A program made the translations under genes and the position numbers. A stretch of DNA of 8,053 bases, taken from contig CAKRTY010000061.1 in assembly GCA_934402125.1 (NCBI GenBank), positions 1-8,053 of the forward strand, written 5' to 3'. How positions within the stretch are numbered: the first letter of the stretch is position 1; each line of letters opens with the position of its first letter. The notes below the pieces were generated by a model. The model was not told the origin of the DNA and did not search any database. It saw only the letters and a program-made list of their open reading frames with translations. Positions 1 through 5,747 of this stretch are shown here, in pieces. Source of the DNA: an uncultured Anaerosacchariphilus sp. (lineage in GTDB: Bacteria > Bacillota > Clostridia > Lachnospirales > Lachnospiraceae).

Positions 1-346
1 GAACCAGGTTGTTCAGGGTTACGTCATTGCGGTAATCCTTCGGGAACAGCGGACGCATGGGACGGTCGATGACACGGGAGGTCAGGATCGCGTTTTCAGA
101 CGCCTTACCCTCACGCTTATTGAAGCCACCCGGGATCTTACCTACGGAATACAGCTTCTCCTCGTACTCTACGCTTAAGGGGAAGAAGTCGATGCCCTCA
201 CGGGGCTTGTCGGAAGCAGTTGCTGTGGAAAGTACGGTGGTATCGCCGTAGTGCATGAACGCTGCGCCGTTTGCCTGCTTTGCTACACGTCCCACATCTA
301 CTGTCAGGGTACGTCCGGCCAGCTCCATAGAAAAACTCTTGTACAT
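1..346 (-). CDS. pnp: Polyribonucleotide nucleotidyltransferase (PNPase), N-terminal part, cut by left window edge
   Basis: The visible N-terminal 115 residues begin [20 protein letters not shown] and continue through [53 protein letters not shown] and MRPLFP. These are hallmarks of the first RNase PH domain of PNPase. The protein is a phosphate-dependent 3'-5' exoribonuclease that degrades mRNA as a trimer in the cytoplasm; family members are about 700 residues, so most of the gene lies left of the window. The start is set by an AAGGAG ribosome site at 353-358, 6 nt before the ATG at 344-346. The gene follows rpsO, as in most bacteria, with a 165-nt gap holding two hairpins. I saw no convincing promoter in that gap, so transcription probably comes from the rpsO promoter or further upstream. 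Confidence 0.97.
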   Translation of the reverse strand, partial: MYKSFSMELAGRTLTVDVGRVAKQANGAAFMHYGDTTVLSTATASDKPREGIDFFPLSVEYEEKLYSVGKIPGGFNKREGKASENAILTSRVIDRPMRPLFPKDYRNDVTLNNLV

Positions 347-371
347 AATATTCTCCTTGTTTTAGCTGGAA

Positions 372-448
372 GTAGGAGAAACCGAAACTACTGATCCGGC
401 TACGATGGGCTCATATCCGCATCAGTGGTCTCGGAACATTTCTCCTAC
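372..448 (-). promoter_or_regulatory. Long hairpin in the pnp leader, candidate RNase III/PNPase control site
   Basis: On the transcribed strand GTAGGAGAAA (448-439) pairs perfectly with TTTCTCCTAC (381-372). After a 4-nt one-sided bulge, CCGA pairs with TCGG (434-431 with 385-382). A short GAC/GTT stretch with one GU pair and a C/A mismatch follows, then ACTGAT with ATCAGT (426-421 with 395-390). The loop region can close further by CGG/CCG and TATG/CGTA. The result is a nearly continuous stem of about 30 pairs ending roughly 14 nt before the pnp ribosome site. In E. coli, RNase III cuts a pnp leader hairpin and PNPase then represses its own mRNA. A similar role here is inferred from position and shape only. 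It lacks a U tract, so it is not a terminator. Confidence 0.72.
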
Positions 449-460
449 CGTGAATGGGTT

Positions 461-501
461 ACACAAAAACCGGGCGAAAGAACCCTGGGATTCCTCCGCC
501 C
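461..501 (-). terminator. Terminator-like hairpin after rpsO (possibly partial or attenuating)
   Basis: On the minus strand GGGCGGAGGAA (501-491) pairs over 11 positions, two of them GU, with TTCTTTCGCCC (482-472) around an 8-nt loop. It is followed by GG and five T's (GGTTTTTGTG), and four A's precede the stem. It begins about 10 nt after the rpsO stop codon. The two G's between stem and T run, and the short T run, make it weaker than a standard intrinsic terminator. This suits partial read-through into pnp, for which no separate promoter was found. Confidence 0.55.
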
Positions 502-511
502 TTTTGGAAAC

Positions 512-778
512 TTATTTTCTCAGTCCTAATCTCTCAATCAGGCTACGATATCTCTCGATATCCATCTTCTTCAGGTATGCAAGCATGTTACGTCTCTGAC
601 CTACCATCTTCAGAAGTCCTCTTCTGGAGTGATGATCCTTCGGGTTTGCCTGCAGATGAGCGGTCAGCTCCTGGATACGTGCGGTCAGGATAGCTACCTG
701 TACCTCCGGTGAACCGGTGTCTCCCTCTTTTAAACCGTACTCTGCAATAATAGCCTGCTTCTTGTCCTTTGCGATCAT
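512..778 (-). CDS. rpsO: 30S ribosomal protein S15
   Basis: This 88-residue protein has the standard S15 length and signature: [16 protein letters not shown] (about 20-35), [19 protein letters not shown] (38-56) and [12 protein letters not shown] (60-71), ending IERLGLRK. S15 is a four-helix primary 16S rRNA-binding protein that organises the central domain of the 30S subunit. His41, Asp48 and Ser51, in the conserved HL..KDHHSRR block that contacts the rRNA junction, are present. The start is firm: AAGGAGG at 786-792 lies 7 nt before the ATG, and the protein begins MIAKDKK as expected. It has its own promoter (870-898) and a folded leader (807-853), so it can be expressed apart from the infB-ribF run. 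Its stop codon is followed by a terminator-like hairpin and then pnp. Confidence 0.99.
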   Translation of the reverse strand: MIAKDKKQAIIAEYGLKEGDTGSPEVQVAILTARIQELTAHLQANPKDHHSRRGLLKMVGQRRNMLAYLKKMDIERYRSLIERLGLRK

Positions 779-806
779 GATGTTTCCTCCTTAAATTTTT
801 TTATAC

Positions 807-853
807 GCTGGGTATCAAGCAATGGTCGGAGTGTCCGATAACCGGATACCAGC
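807..853 (-). promoter_or_regulatory. Structured rpsO leader, candidate S15 autoregulatory element
   Basis: In the RNA sense, GCTGGTATC (853-845) pairs with GATACCCAGC (816-807) with a single bulged C. Inside it, TCGGA-CAC-TCCGA (838-826) forms a second perfect five-pair hairpin. Unpaired stretches CGGTTA and CCATTGCTT separate the two stems, giving an internal loop or junction. The fold begins about 10 nt after the expected transcription start and ends about 14 nt before the AAGGAGG site. S15 is known to repress its own mRNA through leader structures that differ between bacterial groups. That this fold binds S15 is inferred; I did not match it to a named class. Confidence 0.6.
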
Positions 854-869
854 AAACTCATACTATAAT

Positions 870-898
870 AAGATACCATAGGGGTTTTATGGTGTCAA
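870..898 (-). promoter_or_regulatory. rpsO promoter (perfect -35, extended -10)
   Basis: A perfect TTGACA (898-893) is followed by exactly 17 nt and TATCTT (875-870), preceded by TGG, which gives an extended -10 (TGnTATCTT). The expected start is near 863-864, leaving a leader of about 85 nt before rpsO. The 17-nt spacer begins CCATA (892-888) and ends TATGG (880-876), a perfect 5-nt inverted repeat filling both spacer ends. The promoter starts 17 nt beyond the stop codon of the upstream peptidase gene. Confidence 0.8.
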
Positions 899-915
899 GA
901 GTGATTTTTTCAAAA

Positions 916-1941
916 TCAGTCCTTCAGGATCCGCGCCGCACTCACCGGGCTTCTGTAGTACATATTGGAGATGGTGATACCGGTTCTCGCGTTGCTGGCG
1001 TGTACGACCCGGCCGCCGCCGATGTACATGGCCACGTGGTTGATACGCTTGCCGCTGCCATAGAAAATCAGATCGCCCGGCTTCACATCGCTGACGCTGA
1101 TCTTCGTTCCGCAGTTGGCCTGGGCTCTGGAGGAATGGGGCAGGGAAACGCCGAAATTCCGGTATACTGCCAGGGTAAAGCCAGAGCAGTCCGCGCCCTT
1201 GGTCAGGCTGGTGCCGCCCCATACGTAGCGGTTGCCCACATACTGCTTGGCAAAATCACAGATGGAAATCCGCACATCGGTAACGCCCTCGCCGTACAGC
1301 GCCTCTGACAGGGTCAGAGCCGTATCCAGCTCGCTTTTCACATCCACGTATTCGGAGGCCACATAGCCGTCCTCGCCGTCGATATCTACCTTAATCCAGT
1401 CTCCCTGATCCTCGATCACCTGCAGCTCTTCGCCCGCCGGAACCTTGGTCCAGTAATCCGCGTCTGTGCTGGGCTCCATGCGCACATAAAGGGAATCGGT
1501 ATTTACCTTCGCCATAGTCTGTCCCAGTTCAAAGGCCAGGTCGATGGCTTCCTGTCCGGTGTACAGGTATTCCGCCTTCACGTAGCCCTCTACCTCGCCG
1601 GACTTGATATGAGCCCACTCTCCATCCATATCCAGCACCTCGCAGGCGCCATTTTTACGAAGCTTTCCCACCAGGGAGCTATCGCCGTCCGCGCTCTGGC
1701 GGATATTCAGGCTGTCCTCCACTCTGGCGATGGCGATATTTACATAGCCCTCCAGGGGAGTTCCGGTCCATACCACCTCCGCGGTGGCCTGAGTCTGCTC
1801 CTCCGTATCCGTGGTCTGATCAAAATTCGTCGCAATTCCTTCTCCCAGGCTTCCGCTAAGCGGCGCAGCCTGCACCTGCATGCCGGTCATCGCCATCAGA
1901 ATCGCTCCCATCATAAGTCCTGCTTTATATCTTCGAAACAT
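916..1941 (-). CDS. Secreted SH3-SH3-NlpC/P60 cell-wall endopeptidase (C40 family)
   Basis: This 341-residue protein starts with a signal peptide: MFRRYK, a hydrophobic stretch at about 7-20, and likely cleavage after VQA at residue 25. A Thr/Gln/Glu-rich linker (about 38-58) follows, then two bacterial SH3 domains (about 67-128, with DSLNIRQSADGDSSLVGKL and GEWAHIKSGEVEGYV; about 142-200, with DSLYVRMEPSTDADYWTKV and GDWIKVDIDGEDGYV). The NlpC/P60 domain spans about 222-341, with GADCSGF placing the nucleophile at Cys252, NHVAMYIGGG giving His302, and VVHAS giving His314. The family cuts peptidoglycan stem peptides, usually next to gamma-D-Glu; SH3 domains bind the wall. The start has GGAGG at 1947-1951, 5 nt before the ATG. 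It has its own promoter (1994-2022) and no strong terminator before rpsO. It is not a usual member of the infB-pnp cluster. Its exact bond specificity cannot be read from the sequence. Confidence 0.93.
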   Translation of the reverse strand: MFRRYKAGLMMGAILMAMTGMQVQAAPLSGSLGEGIATNFDQTTDTEEQTQATAEVVWTGTPLEGYVNIAIARVEDSLNIRQSADGDSSLVGKLRKNGACEVLDMDGEWAHIKSGEVEGYVKAEYLYTGQEAIDLAFELGQTMAKVNTDSLYVRMEPSTDADYWTKVPAGEELQVIEDQGDWIKVDIDGEDGYVASEYVDVKSELDTALTLSEALYGEGVTDVRISICDFAKQYVGNRYVWGGTSLTKGADCSGFTLAVYRNFGVSLPHSSRAQANCGTKISVSDVKPGDLIFYGSGKRINHVAMYIGGGRVVHASNARTGITISNMYYRSPVSAARILKD

Positions 1942-1993
1942 AAAATCCTCCGTCAGATTTTGAATTATTACAAAAATGTTAAGAACCTTTTAC

Positions 1994-2022
1994 ACTTTAT
2001 ATCAATCCCACGGATTTGTCAA
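1994..2022 (-). promoter_or_regulatory. Promoter of the NlpC/P60 gene
   Basis: A perfect TTGACA (2022-2017) overlaps the TGA stop codon of the upstream nuclease gene. The -10 is either TAAAGT (1999-1994) at 17-nt spacing or the better-matching TGATATAAA (extended -10, TATAAA at 2001-1996) at 15-nt spacing. The sequence down to the ribosome site is A/T-rich, unlike the surrounding genes. This suggests the peptidase can be transcribed separately from the translation genes upstream. Confidence 0.62.
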
Positions 2023-2546
2023 GCCATTCTTCTGCTTTTTCGGTTTTTTTTGCGGGATTTTGTGGATTTTTTTACCATGCGGTTCAGTTCCTCCCGATCC
2101 CACAGCTCCACGCCGATTTCGTCCGCCAGTTCTTCTGCCGACGGGGTGAAATAACTGTTGGTGACCACCACCGGCACGTCGCAGCCGTAAAACTCTGCTC
2201 CCGCATAGGCCTCCTGAACCGCTTTATTGCTGATCTTCGCCTGATAATGCTTACACTGAATCGCGTAGGAAACCCCGTCCCGCTCCGCCAGCACATCCAC
2301 GCCCTGATCCCCGCTTCCCCGGGTAACCTCCACATGGATATAGCCGTCCTTTACCAGAAGCTCTCCCACATATTCCTCAAATTCCCAGCCGTCCATATCG
2401 TCATAATCGGCCCGGCGGAACCGTCTCCGCTCTTTTCTCCAGCGGTGCAGCCAGCCGGCACAGCGCAAAACTGTCCGGAAAGGCCAGAACAGCACCCGCA
2501 GAAGAAATAATGCAGGTGCTGCTATCAGATAATAAAAAAGTCTCAT
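2019..2546 (-). CDS. Membrane-anchored Mrr-like (PD-(D/E)xK) nuclease-domain protein
   Basis: This 175-residue protein has a hydrophobic N-terminal segment (about 4-23), then an Arg/Trp-rich stretch (about 24-46, WLHRWRKERRRFRR), then an Mrr_cat-type domain (about 50-155). Motifs are GWEFEEYVGELLVKDGY (Glu57 region), TRGSGDQGVDVLAERDG with Asp84, and AIQCKHY with Gln97 and Lys99. These match the E...D...QxK core of Mrr-type restriction endonucleases. The hydrophobic VPVVVTNSYFTPSAEELA and ELWDREEL also fit that family. The tail (159-175) is very Lys/Arg-rich and encoded by A7 and A8 runs. The start lies 3 nt after the ribF stop, and its GGAG site (2555-2558) lies in the last codons of ribF, so translation is probably coupled. 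No methylase or specificity gene is nearby, so this is not a complete restriction system here. Target and role are unknown; the positive inside segment suggests the nuclease domain faces the cytoplasm. Confidence 0.85.
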   Translation of the reverse strand: MRLFYYLIAAPALFLLRVLFWPFRTVLRCAGWLHRWRKERRRFRRADYDDMDGWEFEEYVGELLVKDGYIHVEVTRGSGDQGVDVLAERDGVSYAIQCKHYQAKISNKAVQEAYAGAEFYGCDVPVVVTNSYFTPSAEELADEIGVELWDREELNRMVKKSTKSRKKNRKSRRMA

Positions 2547-2549
2547 ATT

Positions 2550-3449
2550 TTATACTCCGGCAAAATATTCTCTGCCCCAGATCACGTCCAGCTGAATCCG
2601 TTCCTTCAGAGCCTCCAGCGAATCAAATTTCTGCTCCGGCCGCTCGTAGCCGTAGAAGCTCACGGTCAGGATTTCCCCGTACAGATCCCGATCCAGATCA
2701 AACAGAAAGGTCTCCACGCCCGGCCGGGTCTCTCCGCCAATGGTAGGCTTGTAGCCGATATTGGTGATCCCCTCGAAGACCTCGCCGGCGATTTTCGTCC
2801 GGGTGGCGTAGACGCCGTTGGGGGGCAATAGCTTCGTAAGCTCCGGCTGCTGATTGACCGTAGGCAGGCCTAAGGTCCGGCCTATCTGATGTCCGTACAG
2901 TACCTCTCCGGTCACGGAAAAGGTATAGCCCAGAAGCTGGTTGACCAGCTCCATATTGCCCCGCTCCAGCTCCTTCCGGATCCGGGTGCTGCTGATCTCC
3001 TCGCCGCCGTAGCAGGCCTTCTCTATCACTTCCACCTGAAAGCCGCACTCCTCCTGCATATCCAGGAGAAGCTTATAGCTGCCCTTCCGGTTGTGGCCGA
3101 AACGGAAATCCGTTCCCACGGCCAGATACTTTACATGCAGCCGTCTGACCAGAATCTCCCGTACAAAATCCTCTGCCTCCATGTGAATCAGCTCTTCCAC
3201 AAAAGGACATTCCACCAGGTAATCCACGCCCCATTTTTCCAGAAGGGCTCTGCGCTCCTCCGGAAGCAGAAGCTGGGGCCGGTCTCCGAAATCGAAGGTA
3301 AAAATCAGGCTTTTTAAGCCCTCCTTCTTCTTTTTTAAAATACGTTCCACCAGAAGCTGATGTCCTATATGAAGCCCGTCAAATTTTCCCAGGGAAATGG
3401 CTGTGGGCTCCGTGATCTCAAATTCTGTCGTTCCGGTTATTACTTTCAT
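2550..3449 (-). CDS. ribF: Bifunctional riboflavin kinase / FAD synthetase
   Basis: This 299-residue protein makes FMN from riboflavin plus ATP and then FAD from FMN plus ATP. The N-terminal nucleotidyltransferase domain has LGKFDGLHIGHQ (20-31) with both motif histidines (27 and 30), GTDFRFGHNRKG (112-123) and ISSTRIRKEL (152-161). The C-terminal kinase domain has GHQIGRTLGLPTVN (186-199), with the Thr197/Asn199 motif usually written PTAN, then PPNGVYATR (209-217), TNIGYKPTIGG (229-239) and VETFLFDLDRDLYG with Glu246. Length and domain order are normal. The start has an AAGGA site at 3456-3460 that overlaps the truB stop codon, with a gap of 9 nt, so the two genes are probably co-transcribed and coupled. 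Placement after truB is typical for bacteria of this group. I saw no FMN riboswitch in front of it, as expected inside an operon. Confidence 0.97.
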   Translation of the reverse strand: MKVITGTTEFEITEPTAISLGKFDGLHIGHQLLVERILKKKKEGLKSLIFTFDFGDRPQLLLPEERRALLEKWGVDYLVECPFVEELIHMEAEDFVREILVRRLHVKYLAVGTDFRFGHNRKGSYKLLLDMQEECGFQVEVIEKACYGGEEISSTRIRKELERGNMELVNQLLGYTFSVTGEVLYGHQIGRTLGLPTVNQQPELTKLLPPNGVYATRTKIAGEVFEGITNIGYKPTIGGETRPGVETFLFDLDRDLYGEILTVSFYGYERPEQKFDSLEALKERIQLDVIWGREYFAGV

Positions 3450-3458
3450 CGTAAGTCC

Positions 3459-4376
3459 TTATCCTAAAAACATTTTCTCCGGCTTATAGCGCTTTCCGCC
3501 CTGCTCACGCCGGTACAGGCCCATAAAGCCGCCCCGGGAATTGTATACACGGACGCAGGTCCGCTCAAGCTCTGTTCCCTCTGCCGGGATCTCTCCGGTA
3601 TGCTCCGCAATATCCTCCCGGGTAAAGGGATTGCCATTCTGAATCAGCCGGTCGCTCTCCGGGCGGATCCGTACAGCCGGGCAGGCCGCGAACACCTGGT
3701 CCACCGGAAGCAGTACCTCCTCGATCCGTCCACTGCCCATCAGCTCCTCCAGTTCGGAGAGCTTATGGCTCTCGGAAAGCTCAAACCGATCTACCTGAGT
3801 CCGCAGCAAGCTTTTCATACAGCCGCCGCAGCCCAGCTTCTCTCCGATATCCTGACAGAGGGTCCGGATATAGGTACCGCTGCTGCAGGTCACCGTAAAT
3901 GTAACCTCCGGCAGACAGATCTCCTGAATCTCGATCTCCAGAATCCGCACCCGTCTGGCCTGCCGCTCCACCTCCTTGCCCTTCCGGGCCAGCTCGTAGA
4001 GCTTCTTGCCGTTTACCTTCAGGGCCGAATACATCGGCGGGATCTGATCGTAATCCCCCAGGAAGCTTAAGATCGCCTCCCGCACCTCTGCCTCACTTGC
4101 CGTCACAGCCGCCTCTGTCAGCACCTTTCCCGAGGTATCCTGGGTATCGGTGGTCTGTCCCAGCAAAAGAACGGCTCTGTACGTCTTCTCCTTTTCTGTC
4201 AGAAGTCCGCAGAGCTTTGTGGCATTTCCCAGACATACAGGAAGAACTCCCTCCGCATCCGGATCGAGAGTTCCCGTATGGCCTATCTTTTTCTGTTTTA
4301 CAATTCCGCGGAGCTTCGCCACCACATCGTGGGAGGTGAAGCCCGCTTCTTTATAGACGTTGATTACACCATTCAT
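3459..4376 (-). CDS. truB: tRNA pseudouridine(55) synthase TruB
   Basis: This 305-residue enzyme converts U55 of tRNA to pseudouridine in the T loop. The catalytic block KIGHTGTLDPDAEGVLPVC (30-48) holds the nucleophile Asp38. Further family motifs are KTYRAVLLLGQTTDTQD (64-80), IPPMYSALKVNGKKLYELAR (112-131), CSSGTYIRTLCQDIG (164-178) and LRTQVDRFEL (191-200). The C-terminal part, ending FMGLYRREQGGKRYKPEKMF, is the short Gram-positive type of C-terminal domain. The protein begins MNGVINVYKEAGFTSHD, as expected for the family. The ribosome site is weak: only AGGA about 13 nt upstream, inside the end of the nrnA-like gene, whose stop is 6 nt away. This points to translational coupling with that gene. 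Confidence 0.97.
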   Translation of the reverse strand: MNGVINVYKEAGFTSHDVVAKLRGIVKQKKIGHTGTLDPDAEGVLPVCLGNATKLCGLLTEKEKTYRAVLLLGQTTDTQDTSGKVLTEAAVTASEAEVREAILSFLGDYDQIPPMYSALKVNGKKLYELARKGKEVERQARRVRILEIEIQEICLPEVTFTVTCSSGTYIRTLCQDIGEKLGCGGCMKSLLRTQVDRFELSESHKLSELEELMGSGRIEEVLLPVDQVFAACPAVRIRPESDRLIQNGNPFTREDIAEHTGEIPAEGTELERTCVRVYNSRGGFMGLYRREQGGKRYKPEKMFLG

Positions 4377-4382
4377 GTTCGT

Positions 4383-5348
4383 TTATACATCCTGTGTTTG
4401 GTTGAGCTGCTGCTCAATATGAAGGGTCAGATTGTTGATTACATCGTAAATCGTGCCATGCATGGTACAGCCGGCCGCCTTCACATGTCCGCCGCCGCCA
4501 AAGTAAGCGCAGACCGCGCTCACGTCCACCGGCCCGTTGGAACGGAGACTGACCTTATACTCGTGGTTGCCTGTCTCATAGAGGAAAATAGCTACCTCCA
4601 CGCCCTCGGTGACCCGAAGCTGGCTGACAATGCCGTCCAGATCCGCCGGAGTCGCTCCGTAGAATTCCATGTCCTTCTCCCGAAGCCGCCCTGCAATCAC
4701 CCGGCCGTCCAGCAGGAGAATACTCTCTACCAGCGCCCGACCCAGAATCTGATTCTGGACATAGGTCTTCTTATAGAAGGTATCATCCACGATGCGGCTG
4801 AAATCAATGCCCTTGGCAATGAGACTTCCCGCTATCTGCATGGTCTCGGGCGAGGTGTTGGAATACTGGAAGACGCCGGTGTCATGGGCAATGCCCATAT
4901 ACAGCGCCTCTGCTGTATTTTTGGAAATCTTTTCCTCTTCCATGGTTTTCCATACCAGCTCCGACGTACTGCTGGCGTCGGCTACAATCCAGTTTACCTC
5001 TGCAAAGCCCCCGTTGGTAATATGATGATCGATACATACCGTATGCTTCGCCGTATCCAGATATTTCACAGCCGCTCCCAGCCGCTCCTTGTCACTGGCG
5101 TCCAGGGAAAGGAACAAATCGTAGGTTTTCTCTGCGCTGCAGTCCGTCTTCACCTGATCCGCCCCGTTCAGGAAGCGGAACTTGGGAACTACCTGCTCCA
5201 GGTATACATCTGCCTCGATCTCCGGATACTGCTCCCGGAGATAGTTCCACACGCCCAGACAGGAACCCACACAGTCCCCGTCCGGACGGATATGTCCGGC
5301 AATCGCCACGGTTTTCACATTTGCCAGCTCATCCTTAAGCCTGATCAT
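4383..5348 (-). CDS. nrnA: DHH/DHHA1 phosphoesterase, NrnA-type nanoRNase / pAp phosphatase
   Basis: With this start the protein has 321 residues. Metal-binding DHH motifs are GHIRPDGDCVGS (18-29), LSLDASD (80-86), CIDHHITN (105-112) and GIAHDTGVF (152-160). The DHHA1 substrate motif GGGGHVKAAGC (284-294) lies near the C-terminus. NrnA proteins degrade 2-5 nt RNAs to mononucleotides and dephosphorylate pAp. The position between rbfA and truB is typical in Gram-positive bacteria. Three ATGs compete at 5355-5357, 5352-5354 and 5346-5348. The first follows GAGG with no spacing, and the third has GAGG (5358-5361) at 9 nt, so I chose the third; the first would add only three residues. The start overlaps the end of rbfA by 14 nt. 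Activity on nanoRNA versus other small phosphoesters (for example cyclic dinucleotide products) cannot be settled from sequence. Confidence 0.93.
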   Translation of the reverse strand: MIRLKDELANVKTVAIAGHIRPDGDCVGSCLGVWNYLREQYPEIEADVYLEQVVPKFRFLNGADQVKTDCSAEKTYDLFLSLDASDKERLGAAVKYLDTAKHTVCIDHHITNGGFAEVNWIVADASSTSELVWKTMEEEKISKNTAEALYMGIAHDTGVFQYSNTSPETMQIAGSLIAKGIDFSRIVDDTFYKKTYVQNQILGRALVESILLLDGRVIAGRLREKDMEFYGATPADLDGIVSQLRVTEGVEVAIFLYETGNHEYKVSLRSNGPVDVSAVCAYFGGGGHVKAAGCTMHGTIYDVINNLTLHIEQQLNQTQDV

Positions 5349-5724
5349 CCTCATCATCCTCTTCTTTACTGCTGCCCTGATTTACATCATCAATAAGCTT
5401 AGACATATGGACGCCATACTCGATGGACTGATCCATAACAAAACGGATCTCCGGCGTATTGCGAAGGTTGATGGACTTGGCCAGGGCGCGGCGGATATAG
5501 CCCTCCGCGCTCTTAAGGCCCGCCAGGGTATCCTTCTGGGCCTCGGCGTCGCCCAGAACACTGATATAGGCCTTTGCGGTCTTCAGGTCCGGAGCAACCT
5601 CCACCTCTACGACCGAAGTCATGGGGCAGATACGCGGGTCCTTGATCTCATTTAAAATGATATTGCTCAGCTCCCGGCGCACCTCGCCGTTGATTCTTGT
5701 ATTCTTAATACTGTTCTTTCTCAT
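5335..5724 (-). CDS. rbfA: 30S ribosome-binding factor RbfA
   Basis: This 129-residue protein is a single KH-like domain factor that binds 16S rRNA late in 30S maturation. Family features are RINGEVRRELSNIILNEIKDPRI (10-32), MTSVVEVEVAPDLKTAKAYISVLGD (35-59) and RNTPEIRFVMDQSIEYGVHMSKLID (88-112). It ends in an acidic tail, SSKEEDDEDDQA, whose codons overlap the start of the next gene. The start has GAGGTGA at 5732-5738, 7 nt before the ATG. It lies 23 nt after infB, the usual partner, and is probably co-transcribed with it. Confidence 0.97.
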   Translation of the reverse strand: MRKNSIKNTRINGEVRRELSNIILNEIKDPRICPMTSVVEVEVAPDLKTAKAYISVLGDAEAQKDTLAGLKSAEGYIRRALAKSINLRNTPEIRFVMDQSIEYGVHMSKLIDDVNQGSSKEEDDEDDQA

Positions 5725-5747
5725 CTATCATTCACCTCAGCTTATGC

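Noticed and set aside
902..918. Inverted repeat TGATTTT-GAA-AAAATCA at the end of the peptidase gene as a terminator
   Set aside because: The stem is entirely A/T-rich apart from one pair and has no following T run, so it is unlikely to terminate. It also overlaps the stop codon and abuts the rpsO promoter.
1609..2154. 181-codon plus-strand frame spanning the peptidase and nuclease genes
   Set aside because: It crosses the A/T-rich promoter gap and the 3' part of another gene, has no ribosome site or domain, and is best explained as an antisense shadow.
2019..2546. Complete restriction-modification system
   Set aside because: Only a nuclease domain is present; no methyltransferase or specificity subunit lies within the window.
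4278..5396. 372-codon open frame on the plus strand opposite the nrnA-like gene
   Set aside because: It lies opposite a gene with all DHH motifs intact, has no ribosome site or recognisable domain, and its His/Leu/Arg-rich composition is typical of antisense reading of G+C-rich codons.
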